Source: Tistlia consotensis USBA 355 (GTDB taxonomy: Bacteria; Pseudomonadota; Alphaproteobacteria; Kiloniellales; DSM-21159). Taken from it: a stretch of DNA of 64,000 nt. Of the stretch, positions 46,531 to 56,230 are shown one piece after another. The stretch is taken from positions 186,001 to 250,000 of the forward strand of contig NZ_FWZX01000004.1 in the NCBI RefSeq assembly GCF_900177295.1, in the 5' to 3' direction. Within the stretch, counting starts at the first letter, position 1. Every line of letters begins with the position of its first letter. Position numbers and translations under genes: made by a program. Under the pieces are notes generated by a model, which worked only from the letters and a program-made list of their open reading frames with translations, did no database searches and had not been told where the DNA came from.

Positions 46531-47709
46531 TTATTTGTAGGGGTCGGCGGCGTCGCGCAATCCGTCGCCGAGGAAATTGAAGGCGAGCACGACCAGCACG
46601 ACCGGCACGCCGGGCAGCAGCAGCCAGGGATAGACGTTGATCACCGAGCTTGACTGCGCCTCGGTCAGCAGCACGCCCCAGGAGGTGACCGGGGGCCTGA
46701 GGCCGAGGCCGAGGAAGGAGAGCGCGGTCTCGGCCAGGATGATCGAGGGGATCGACAGGGTCGCCGAGGCGATCAGGTGGCTGGTGAAGCTCGGCAGCAG
46801 GTGCCGGCCGATGATCCGCGCCGGCTTGGCGCCCATCAGCTGGGCCGCCGTCGTGAAGTCCTCCTCGCGCAGGGAGAACAGCTTGGAGCGTACCGCCCGC
46901 GCCAGGCCCGGCCACTCCAGGAAGGCCAGGATGATGGTCAGGCCGAAGAACACGCCGACCGGCGACCAGGTGACCGGCAGGATCGCCGAGAGCGTCATGA
47001 ACAGCGGGATCTCCGGGAACGAGCGGATGATCTCGATGGAGCGCGTCACGACGTTGTCGACCCAGCCGCCGTAGTAGCCGGCGAGGCCGCCGATGACCAC
47101 GCCGAGCGCGAAGGACAGGGTGATGCCGATCAGGCCGATGGTCAGGGAGATGCGGGCGCCGTAGATGATCCGGCTCAGCACGTCGCGGCCCAGCCGGTCG
47201 GTGCCGAGCGGGAAGAACTGGCCGCCCTCGGCCGGGCAGACCAGGTGGAAGTCGGCCGTGAACAGGCCCCAGAATTCGTACTCGTCGCCGGAGCAGAAGT
47301 AGCGCAGCGGCTGCACCTTGTCGTGATTCGAGGTGTAGATGCGCTGCAGGGTGTTCATGTCGAGCGTCCGGTCGTAGCCGTAGACGAAGGGCCCGACGAA
47401 ACGGCCGTCGTGGAACAGGTGGATCGCCTGGGGCGGCGCGTAGATGAAGCCGGTGTGGCGGCTGTGCAGGTTGTAGGGCGCCTGGATCTCGGCGAAGAGG
47501 ACGAAGGAGTAGAAGAGGACCAGCACGGCGAGCGACACCAGGGCCAGGCGGTGGCGCCTGAACTTCCACCACATGATCGTCCACTGGCCGGCCAGGTAGT
47601 AGCGCTCCTGCTCCGGCGTCATCGCCTCGTGCTCGTGGGGATCGAAGGGCGCCTCGTCGACCCAGTGGTCGAGCGGCTCGCCGCCGGGCTTGCGCGCCTG
47701 ATCGGTCAC
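46531..47709 (-). CDS. Peptide-type ABC transporter permease (OppC/YejE-like)
   Basis: 392-residue inner-membrane permease. An N-terminal cytosolic tail and one TM segment (LALVSLAVLVLFYSFVLFAE) are followed by a periplasmic insert of about 110 residues, longer than in OppC and typical of YejE. Then come the five-TM permease core and the EAA loop TAAQLMGAKPARIIGRHLLPS. LGTDRLGRDVLSR is the standard OppC block before TM2. GTG start overlapping the oppB-like stop by 4 nt. Substrate: peptides or similar; no binding protein gene is present here. Confidence 0.9.
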   Translation of the reverse strand: MTDQARKPGGEPLDHWVDEAPFDPHEHEAMTPEQERYYLAGQWTIMWWKFRRHRLALVSLAVLVLFYSFVLFAEIQAPYNLHSRHTGFIYAPPQAIHLFHDGRFVGPFVYGYDRTLDMNTLQRIYTSNHDKVQPLRYFCSGDEYEFWGLFTADFHLVCPAEGGQFFPLGTDRLGRDVLSRIIYGARISLTIGLIGITLSFALGVVIGGLAGYYGGWVDNVVTRSIEIIRSFPEIPLFMTLSAILPVTWSPVGVFFGLTIILAFLEWPGLARAVRSKLFSLREEDFTTAAQLMGAKPARIIGRHLLPSFTSHLIASATLSIPSIILAETALSFLGLGLRPPVTSWGVLLTEAQSSSVINVYPWLLLPGVPVVLVVLAFNFLGDGLRDAADPYK

Positions 47710-48703
47710 TTGGTCGCCCCCCCGGTCAGCCGGATCCGCGGGTCGAGCATCGCCAGGGCGACGTCCGAGACATAGACGCCGATCACGACGAGCAGCGACT
47801 GGAACATCAGGAACGAGCCGGCGAGATACATGTCCTGGCTCTGCAGGGCGCTGACCAGCATCTGGCCCGTGGTGTTGAGGTCGAGCACCACCGAGATCAC
47901 CGCCGCGCCCGAGATCACCTGGGGCAGCAGGTTGCCGATGTCCGCGATGAAGGGGTTGATCGCGAGACGCAGCGGATACTTGAACAGCAGCTTGAGCGGC
48001 GGCACGCCCTTGGCCCGGGCGGTCACCACGTACTGCTTCTCCAGCTCGTCGAGCAGGTTGGCGCGCAGCCGGCGGATCATCGCGGCGGTGCCCGCCGTGC
48101 CGATCACCACCACCGGCACCCAGAGGTGTTCCAGCACCGAGCCGGCCTTGCCCCAGGACCAGGGCTTGTTGATGTAGTGCGGGTCCATCAGGCCGCCGAT
48201 CGAGGTGCCGAACCACTGGTAGGCGAGGTGCAGCAGGATCAGGCCGAGCAGGAAGTTCGGCGTGGCGAGGCCGAGCAGGCCGATGAACGAAAGGGAATAG
48301 TCGCCGAAGGAGTACTGCCTGACCGCGGTGTAGACGCCGATCGGGAAGGCGACCAGGTAGGTGAAGACGATCGAGGCCGCCGCGACCACCACGGTCAGCA
48401 GCAGGCGGTCGCCGACGACCTCGGTGACCGGCAGGCGGTATTCGAAGGAATAGCCGAGGTCGCCGTGCACCAGGCCCCAGGCCCAGTGCGCGTACTGCTC
48501 CATGAAGGGCTTGTCGAGGCCGTACTGCTCGCGCAGGAAGGCGATCTTCGAGGGATCCACCGCCTCGCCCTGGGCCTGCAGCTCGGCGATGTAGGTCTCC
48601 AGGTAGTCGCCGGGCGGCAGCTGGATGATCACGAAGATGATGAAGGAGATCACGGCCAGGGTCGGAATCATGATCAGCAGGCGCCGCAGGGTGTAGGCCA
48701 GCA

Positions 48704-48704
<1 letters not shown>
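47706..48704 (-). CDS. Peptide-type ABC transporter permease (OppB/YejB-like)
   Basis: 332-residue permease with six TM segments. The N-terminus MLAYTLRRLLIMIPTLAVIS is the OppB/DppB signature, LREQYGLDKPFMEQYAHWAWG follows in the periplasmic loop, and the EAA loop is VVTARAKGVPPLKLLFKYPLR. It overlaps the ATPase gene upstream (TGATG) and the OppC-like gene downstream (GTGA), so the three form one translational unit. Confidence 0.92.
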
Positions 48705-50617
<1,913 letters not shown>

Positions 50618-50625
50618 TCCCCCCG

Positions 50626-51177
50626 TCACAGCTCGAAGTCGGGATCCGCGAGCGGCCGCGGCGTCTCGCCGTCGGCATCGATGCCGATCGCCAGGAAGTT
50701 GCCGGCGGTCGCCGGGTCCAGCGAGACGCCGTTGTGCCGCGCGGCCCGGCTCGACCACCAGGCGATGTCCCGGAAGCCGGAGATCGAGGACTCGAACCTC
50801 ATTCGCTTGGCCGGGCCGTAGAGGGTCAGCTCCAGGAAGCCGCCGTTCTTGCTCTTGCGCTGGCGATGGCTGCCGAAGTAGCGCAGGCGCAGGCCCTCGA
50901 GCTCGCTCCAGGCCAGGGTGCGCGTCGCGGTGGGCGTGCGGGTGAAGATGCCGTCTTCGTTCACCGCGACCTCCGTCATGTGCTGGCGCAGCGTCCTCAG
51001 GCCGAACAGCCCGAAGGCCAGGGCCAGGCCGCCGAAGATCAGGCCCATGACCCAGGTCACCTTGTCGGAGGCCAGCAGGATCGCGAGCCCGAAGGCGACG
51101 CCGACACCGGCCCGCAGATAGTCGCCGACCAGCCGGTTCGGCGGGTAGCGGTAGAAGACCGTTGCCGCTTCCGTCAT
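50626..51177 (-). CDS. Small membrane protein with PH-like cytosolic domain
   Basis: 183 residues. Two adjacent hydrophobic segments (about 20-57: AGVGVAFGLAILLA and VTWVMGLIFGGLALAFGLFGL) form a hairpin. A C-terminal domain follows with VNEDGIFTRT, LAWSELEGLRLRYFG and GGFLELTLYGPAKRMRFESS, the strand pattern of bacterial PH/YcxB-like domains. Function unknown. It overlaps the glycosyltransferase gene upstream by 4 nt, linking the glycan genes to the transporter genes. Confidence 0.72.
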   Translation of the reverse strand: MTEAATVFYRYPPNRLVGDYLRAGVGVAFGLAILLASDKVTWVMGLIFGGLALAFGLFGLRTLRQHMTEVAVNEDGIFTRTPTATRTLAWSELEGLRLRYFGSHRQRKSKNGGFLELTLYGPAKRMRFESSISGFRDIAWWSSRAARHNGVSLDPATAGNFLAIGIDADGETPRPLADPDFEL

Positions 51178-52379
51178 CCCTCCTCCACGCCAGCAGCGGC
51201 TCGAACTATAGCAGCCCTCCTCGCCACGATCTCTGCAGAGTGGCGTGCGCCGTCGAGATTTATCGCGGCACGCGGCGGCGGCCGCAAGGCGGCGGATTCG
51301 GCCGCCCGGGCAAGGGCCCCGGGCGAGAGCCGCGCCTCCTCCAGCACGCTCAGCCAGCCGCGTGCGGCAAAGCGCGCGGCCCGCGCCGCCTGCTCGGTTT
51401 CGCCGGCTTCGGCGTAAGGCACGACCAGGCAGCGCGCGCCGGCGGCCAGACTCTCCAGCAGGGTGTTGACCCCGGCCTGGCTGATCGACAGGCGGCAGCG
51501 GCCGAGCAGCGCCGGGAAATCGGGGCGCGCCGGCTCGACCGTGACGCCGCGACCGCCGGCGGCCAGCAGCCGCCGCCGGCCGGGCTCGGGCAGGTTGGGC
51601 CCGAGCAACAGGCGCCAGGGCAGGCTGCCGAGGGTCGGGCAGAGCGGCCGGGCGGCCAGCGCCGTCTCCAGCAGGGCGAGCCCGAAGGCGCCGCCGCCGG
51701 CCGAGACCAGCACCTCGTCGCGCCCGGCCGCCGGGTCGCGCCTGGCCGCCTCGGCGGCGGCGGTGACGACATAGCCGGTGTAGTGCAGCCGCCCGCCCAG
51801 CTCGGCCGCGAAGGGGAAGCCCTCGTCGAAGGTCAGGACGGCCGGGTCGCCGTGGACCAGCACGGCGTCGTAGGGCGCCGCGGCCGCCAGCATCCAGCGC
51901 AGCTTCTCCGGCGGCTTGGCGACCAGCAGGTCGCGCACGGAGGCGAGCAGCGCCGGCCTCGGCCGGCGGGCCAGCGCGGCGGCGATCAGGGCCTCGGCCT
52001 CGGCTTTCAGGCTGCGCCGGCCGAAGGGGTACATCTCGGTCATCACGACCGCCGGCGCGGCGGCCTCGAGGGCGGCGAGCAGCCGGCGCCGGCGCTCGGC
52101 GAGGAGCGCCGCATCGGCCTCGCGTCCGGCCTCGTCGACGAGCCGGCTGAAGCTGGCGTCCGGGCTGGCGAGCGGCGGCAGCTGGACCAGCGCGATGCCG
52201 TCGAGCGCCAGGTCCGGCACCGGCCGGCCGCCGGAGACCAGGGTGACGGCGAGGCCGCGGTCGCGGCAGGCGCCGGCGATCGCCACGGCCCGGCGCAGGT
52301 GGCCGATGCCGTAGAGGTGGGTGACCCAGATCAGCAGGCCGCCCGGCACCGGGCGGGACCCGGGGGCCGGCGCCGTCAC
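51174..52379 (-). CDS. Predicted glycosyltransferase, MurG/COG4671-like
   Basis: 401 residues with GT-B organisation. The N-terminal block LIWVTHLYGIGHLRRAVAIAG parallels HDSFGLGHLRRC in the gene at 54846, so the two are distant paralogues. The C-terminal nucleotide-sugar half has EVLVSAGGGAFGLALLETALAA, GRCRLSISQAGVNTLLESLAAGARCLVVPY and ETEQAARAARFAARGW, the usual MurG-like donor site. Cytosolic, no signal. GTG start, overlapping neighbours by 4 nt on both sides. Donor and acceptor unknown. Confidence 0.82.
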   Translation of the reverse strand: MTAPAPGSRPVPGGLLIWVTHLYGIGHLRRAVAIAGACRDRGLAVTLVSGGRPVPDLALDGIALVQLPPLASPDASFSRLVDEAGREADAALLAERRRRLLAALEAAAPAVVMTEMYPFGRRSLKAEAEALIAAALARRPRPALLASVRDLLVAKPPEKLRWMLAAAAPYDAVLVHGDPAVLTFDEGFPFAAELGGRLHYTGYVVTAAAEAARRDPAAGRDEVLVSAGGGAFGLALLETALAARPLCPTLGSLPWRLLLGPNLPEPGRRRLLAAGGRGVTVEPARPDFPALLGRCRLSISQAGVNTLLESLAAGARCLVVPYAEAGETEQAARAARFAARGWLSVLEEARLSPGALARAAESAALRPPPRAAINLDGARHSAEIVARRAAIVRAAAGVEEG

Positions 52380-53521
52380 GGCACCAGCTCGCGCAGGATC
52401 GCGTCGAGCCGCCGGCTCGCGGCCGGCAGGTCGTGGCGCGCGGCGACCCGGGCCTCGGCGGCCGCGCCCATGCGGCGGCGCAGCGCCGGGTCGTCGAGCA
52501 GGCGGGCCAGGTCGGCGGCGAAGGTCTCCGGGTCGTCGCGGCCGGTCAGCAGCCCGGTCTCGCCGTCCGAGACGACCGCCGAGACGCCGATGCCGCGGCC
52601 GGCGACGACCGGCCGGCCTGCCGCCTGGGCCTCGAGCAGGGCCATGCCGTAGGCCTCGTCGATCGCCGGCCAGGCCAGCAGGTCGCAGCTGGCGTAGGCG
52701 GCGGCCAGGGCCTCGCCCTCCAGCGCGCCGGCCAGATGGCAGCGGCCGGCGAGCGGCGCCAGGGCCGCCTCGACCTCGCCCCGGGCCGCGCCGTCGCCGA
52801 CGACCAGCAGCCGCCAGTCGCGGCCGGCGAGCCGTTCCAGGGCCGCAACGAGCAGGCGGTAGGAGGCGAGCTTGGCGCCCGGCCGCATCATGCCGACGGC
52901 CAGGATCCAGGGCAGGGCGGGATCGAGCGCCGGCCAGCGGCCGCGCTCCGGGCGGGCTGCGCGCAGCGGCGCGGCATCGAGGAAGGGCGGCAGGTCACGC
53001 AGCTTGGCGCGGTCCGGCAGGCAGGCCGCGTTGGCCGGGTTGAGCGGGATCACTGCCGCCGCCAGGGCCAGGGCCGCCAGGGTGCCGCGGTAGCCGATGT
53101 CCCAGGGCCCGTCGGCCCGCTTCGGGGCGACCGAGGCCTCGGCGACCAGATAGGGAATGCCGAGCCGGGCCGCCGCCGTCGGCCCGACCCAGTCGGGCGC
53201 CTTGTAGTAGAGGTGATAGGTGAACCAGAGATCGGGCCGCGGCCGGACGCGGGCGGCGTAGCGGGTGCCGAGCCGGGCACCGAGCGCTCGCAGCCGGGCC
53301 TGGCGGGCCGGGTCGCCGGCCGGATCGCGGCTGCGCAGCCGGCAGGCCAGCTCGACCTCGTGGCCGGCCAGCGCGAGCGCCTGGACCAGGCGCCGAGCCA
53401 TGGTCCGGTCGCCCGAGGGCACCGGGTCGTCGGGCGGCTTCAGCGGCGCGTAGAAGGCGATGCGCAGCGGGCGGCCCCGCGGACGGTCCCGGCGCCCGTC
53501 GCTGTCGCCGGCCGCCGTCAC
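52376..53521 (-). CDS. Glycosyltransferase family 4 protein
   Basis: 381 residues, GT-B fold. N-terminal block LRIAFYAPLKPPDDPVPSGDRTMARRLVQAL, then PWILAVGMMRPGAKLASYRLLVAALERL at the start of the donor half. The E-x7-E-type motif region is DLLAWPAIDEAYGMALLEAQAAGRPVVAG. GTG start (53519-53521) overlaps the stop of the next upstream gene. The arginine-rich first 20 residues are unconserved. Probably acts after the gene at 53518 in building a surface glycan; order is inferred only from colinearity. Confidence 0.85.
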   Translation of the reverse strand: MTAAGDSDGRRDRPRGRPLRIAFYAPLKPPDDPVPSGDRTMARRLVQALALAGHEVELACRLRSRDPAGDPARQARLRALGARLGTRYAARVRPRPDLWFTYHLYYKAPDWVGPTAAARLGIPYLVAEASVAPKRADGPWDIGYRGTLAALALAAAVIPLNPANAACLPDRAKLRDLPPFLDAAPLRAARPERGRWPALDPALPWILAVGMMRPGAKLASYRLLVAALERLAGRDWRLLVVGDGAARGEVEAALAPLAGRCHLAGALEGEALAAAYASCDLLAWPAIDEAYGMALLEAQAAGRPVVAGRGIGVSAVVSDGETGLLTGRDDPETFAADLARLLDDPALRRRMGAAAEARVAARHDLPAASRRLDAILRELVP

Positions 53522-54771
53522 TGGGCGGCCAGCGCCGCCGGCGCCGCCAGGCGCTCGACCAGCCGCGCCACGTTGGCCTGGAAGTCGAAGTCCCGGCGCA
53601 CCCGCTCGGCGCCGGCGCGGCCGAGTCGCGCGCGCGCCTGCGGATCGGCGATCAGCTCGGCCAGGGCGCCGGCGAGCGCCGCGGGGTCGCCCGGCGGCAC
53701 CAGCCGGCCGGTCCGGCCCTCGACGATCAGCTCGGGAATCGCCGAGAAGCGGGTCGAGAGGCAGGCCAGACCCTGGCTCTGCGCTTCCATCAGCACGTTG
53801 GGCAGGCCGTCGCGGTCGCCGTCGCCGGCCTCGCGCGACGCCAGCACGAAGAGGTCGGCGGCGCGGTAGGCGGCGATCACCTCCTCCTGGGCGCGCGGGC
53901 CGAGCCACTCGATGCGCCCGGCGAGCCCGAGCGCCTCGGCCCGCTGCTTCAGGCTGGCTGCCAGGGCGCCGCCGCCGATGTGGGTGAGGCGCCAGGACAG
54001 CGTCGCCGGCAGCCGGGCCAGGGCCTCCAGCAGGTCGTCGTAGCCCTTCTTCTCGACCGCCCGGCCGACCGAGAGCAGGCGGACCGGATCGGCTGCATCG
54101 CCGCCGTCGCGGGCCGCCCGCCCGTCCGGGGGCGGGGCGGGCGGCGGCGGGAAGCGCGACAGATCGAGGCCGTGGTAGAGCAGGGCGACCTTGTCCGGCG
54201 GGGCGGCGAGCCCGGCGAGATGGGCCCGGCCGACCTCGGTGCAGGTCACCAGCCAGTCGAGCTCGGCCAGCTTCTCCCGCTTCTCCCACTCCGGCGTCGT
54301 CCAGATGTCGCGGGCGTGGGCCGAGGCCGACCAGGGCAGGCCGCGCATCAGGGCCGCGTAGCGCGCGACCGAGCCGGGGGTGTGCAGGAAGTGGACGTAG
54401 AGCCGCTCGGTCTCGGCCGGCAGCTCGGCGGCGGCGACGCAGGCCTGGCCGAAGCGGCGCAGGCGGTTCGCCGTCGGCTCGCGCAGGAGGTCGCGCAGGA
54501 AGCGGCCGAGCGCCCGGCGGTAGCCGGGCAGGCGGCGCGCGCGCCACCAGCCGCGCAGCACCCGCGCCGGCGCCTCGTGCAGGTATTCGGGCAGGTAGCG
54601 CAGCGGCGCCGTGATCTCCCGGTGGACCGGATGCACGGCCGGGTCGGTCGGCCGGCGCAGCGAAACGATCTCGAGATCGACGCCGGCGCGCTGCAGCGCC
54701 AGGATCTCCTGGGCGATGAAGGTCTCGGAAAGGCGCGGGTAGCCCTTCAGCAGGACGGCGAGGCGCGGCAT
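53518..54771 (-). CDS. Glycosyltransferase family 4 protein (WcaL-type)
   Basis: 417 residues. N-terminus LAVLLKGYPRLSETFIAQEILALQRAGVDLEIVSLR, the recognisable start of colanic-acid WcaL/AmsK-type transferases. The donor half has VRLLSVGRAVEKKGYDDLLEALARL, and the catalytic EX7E region is GDGDRDGLPNVLMEAQSQGLACLSTRFSAIPELI. A Pro/Gly/Asp-rich linker lies between halves at about residue 200-225. ATG start; a 74-bp gap separates it from the COG4671-type gene upstream. Confidence 0.87.
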   Translation of the reverse strand: MPRLAVLLKGYPRLSETFIAQEILALQRAGVDLEIVSLRRPTDPAVHPVHREITAPLRYLPEYLHEAPARVLRGWWRARRLPGYRRALGRFLRDLLREPTANRLRRFGQACVAAAELPAETERLYVHFLHTPGSVARYAALMRGLPWSASAHARDIWTTPEWEKREKLAELDWLVTCTEVGRAHLAGLAAPPDKVALLYHGLDLSRFPPPPAPPPDGRAARDGGDAADPVRLLSVGRAVEKKGYDDLLEALARLPATLSWRLTHIGGGALAASLKQRAEALGLAGRIEWLGPRAQEEVIAAYRAADLFVLASREAGDGDRDGLPNVLMEAQSQGLACLSTRFSAIPELIVEGRTGRLVPPGDPAALAGALAELIADPQARARLGRAGAERVRRDFDFQANVARLVERLAAPAALAAQ

Positions 54772-54845
54772 GGCGAGGCTGGTGTGCGGCCGGCCGGCGG
54801 CGACGTCAAGTCCCGGGCCGGCGGGCAGTCAGGGCAGGTGGCCGG

Positions 54846-56063
54846 TCAGGGCAGGCGGGCGGCGAGCGGCGGCCGGTTGCGGCCCTGGGCGATGCGATGC
54901 CGTGCCAGCCGGACCACCGACTTGCGGCCGTCGAGCAGCCCCGGCACGACGCGCTCGGAGGGCCGCGGCTGCTGGGCCAGGTTGCGCAGCGCCGTCGCCA
55001 TGGTCTGGGCGTCGCGGCGGCCGTCGTCGGCCAGCATGCGCACGAGGCCGAGTTCCTGGGCGCGCGCCGCGCGCATCAGCTGCTCGCGCCGCGGCTCCTG
55101 GCGCGGCACAATGATCGCCCGCTTGTCGAACGACAGCACCTCGCAGAAGGTGTTGTAGCCGCCCATCGCAACGACCCCGACGGCGCGCTCCATCAGGCTC
55201 TCCAGGTGCGCCGAGAAGGTGATCGCCTCGACCCGCTCCAGGTGGTTGACCCGCCGCTGGAAGTCCTGCTGCAGCTCGGAGCCCATGAAAGGGCCCATGA
55301 CGATCAGCGCGGGATAGGGGATGCGCTGGTTGCTCTCGTAGGCGCGCAGCACCCAGTCGACGATCTGCTCGCCGTCGCCGCCGCCGCCGACCGTGACCAG
55401 GATGTAGGGCCCGTCGATCTTCTCGAGCTGCACCTCCGGGGCGTGCTCGGAGATGGCGCGCCGCAGGTAGCCGGTGTAGCTGACCCGCTTGCGCACGCTG
55501 CCGGGCACCGGCAGGCCGTCCAGCGGGTCGCAGATCTGCGGCAGGCCGTAGACCCAGATGTCGTCGTAGTAGGCGTCGAGCGCCGGCAGGGCGTTCTTGC
55601 GCGCCCACTCGCTGGCCAGCAGCTCCGGGTCGTCCATGACGTCGCGCAGGCCCAGCACGCAGGGCACGCCGCGCTCGCGCATCAGCTCCAGGGTCGGCTC
55701 GACCTCGCCGCGCAGGCCCAGCGGCTCCTTGTCGACCAGCAGCAGGTCCGGATCGAAGATGTCGGCGGTGTGCTTGATGATCGAGCTGCGCAGCGCCAGC
55801 GTCTGCTCGACGTCGAGCGGCAGCTTGAGCGAGACGTAGTCGCCGTCGCGCAGCTTGATGACGCCCGGGATGCGCACGAAGTCGACGCGGCTCTGGAAGT
55901 CGAAGCTGCCGATGATCGGCGAGCCGGAGAGGATCAGCACCGAGAGGTCGCGCTCGGCCTCGACCAGGGCATGGGCGATCTCGCGGCAGCGCCGCAGGTG
56001 GCCGAGGCCGAAGGAATCGTGGCTGTAGACGAGAATACGCGCGCCGTCGCGGCCGTCGGTCAT
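54846..56063 (-). CDS. Predicted glycosyltransferase, COG4671 family
   Basis: 405 residues. ARILVYSHDSFGLGHLRRCREIAHAL at the N-terminus, then SGSPIIGSFDFQSRVDFVRIPGVIKL and LLLVDKEPLGLRGEVEPTL. The donor-site half has YILVTVGGGGDGEQIVDW and VGVVAMGGYNTFCEVLSFDKRAIIVPR, resembling MurG. Start at the ATG of 56063; 13 extra in-frame residues upstream are unconserved. First gene of the leftward run. It is divergent from the ABC exporter-like gene, with 167 bp between starts in which control elements for both should lie. Confidence 0.84.
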   Translation of the reverse strand: MTDGRDGARILVYSHDSFGLGHLRRCREIAHALVEAERDLSVLILSGSPIIGSFDFQSRVDFVRIPGVIKLRDGDYVSLKLPLDVEQTLALRSSIIKHTADIFDPDLLLVDKEPLGLRGEVEPTLELMRERGVPCVLGLRDVMDDPELLASEWARKNALPALDAYYDDIWVYGLPQICDPLDGLPVPGSVRKRVSYTGYLRRAISEHAPEVQLEKIDGPYILVTVGGGGDGEQIVDWVLRAYESNQRIPYPALIVMGPFMGSELQQDFQRRVNHLERVEAITFSAHLESLMERAVGVVAMGGYNTFCEVLSFDKRAIIVPRQEPRREQLMRAARAQELGLVRMLADDGRRDAQTMATALRNLAQQPRPSERVVPGLLDGRKSVVRLARHRIAQGRNRPPLAARLP

Positions 56064-56230
56064 GGCTCGGAATCCCCTCAGGCTCCGCGTCGGCGTTTCC
56101 ACAGCCGACTATGCCACAAGCTCCACGCCCTGCCAAAGCGCGAGTTGGCGGCCGCCTTGCGGCAGGCTAAGCTCCGCGAGCCCGCAGGCCGCAAGTGCCC
56201 GGCCGCAACCGCGGGCGCCGCAGGGGGCCG

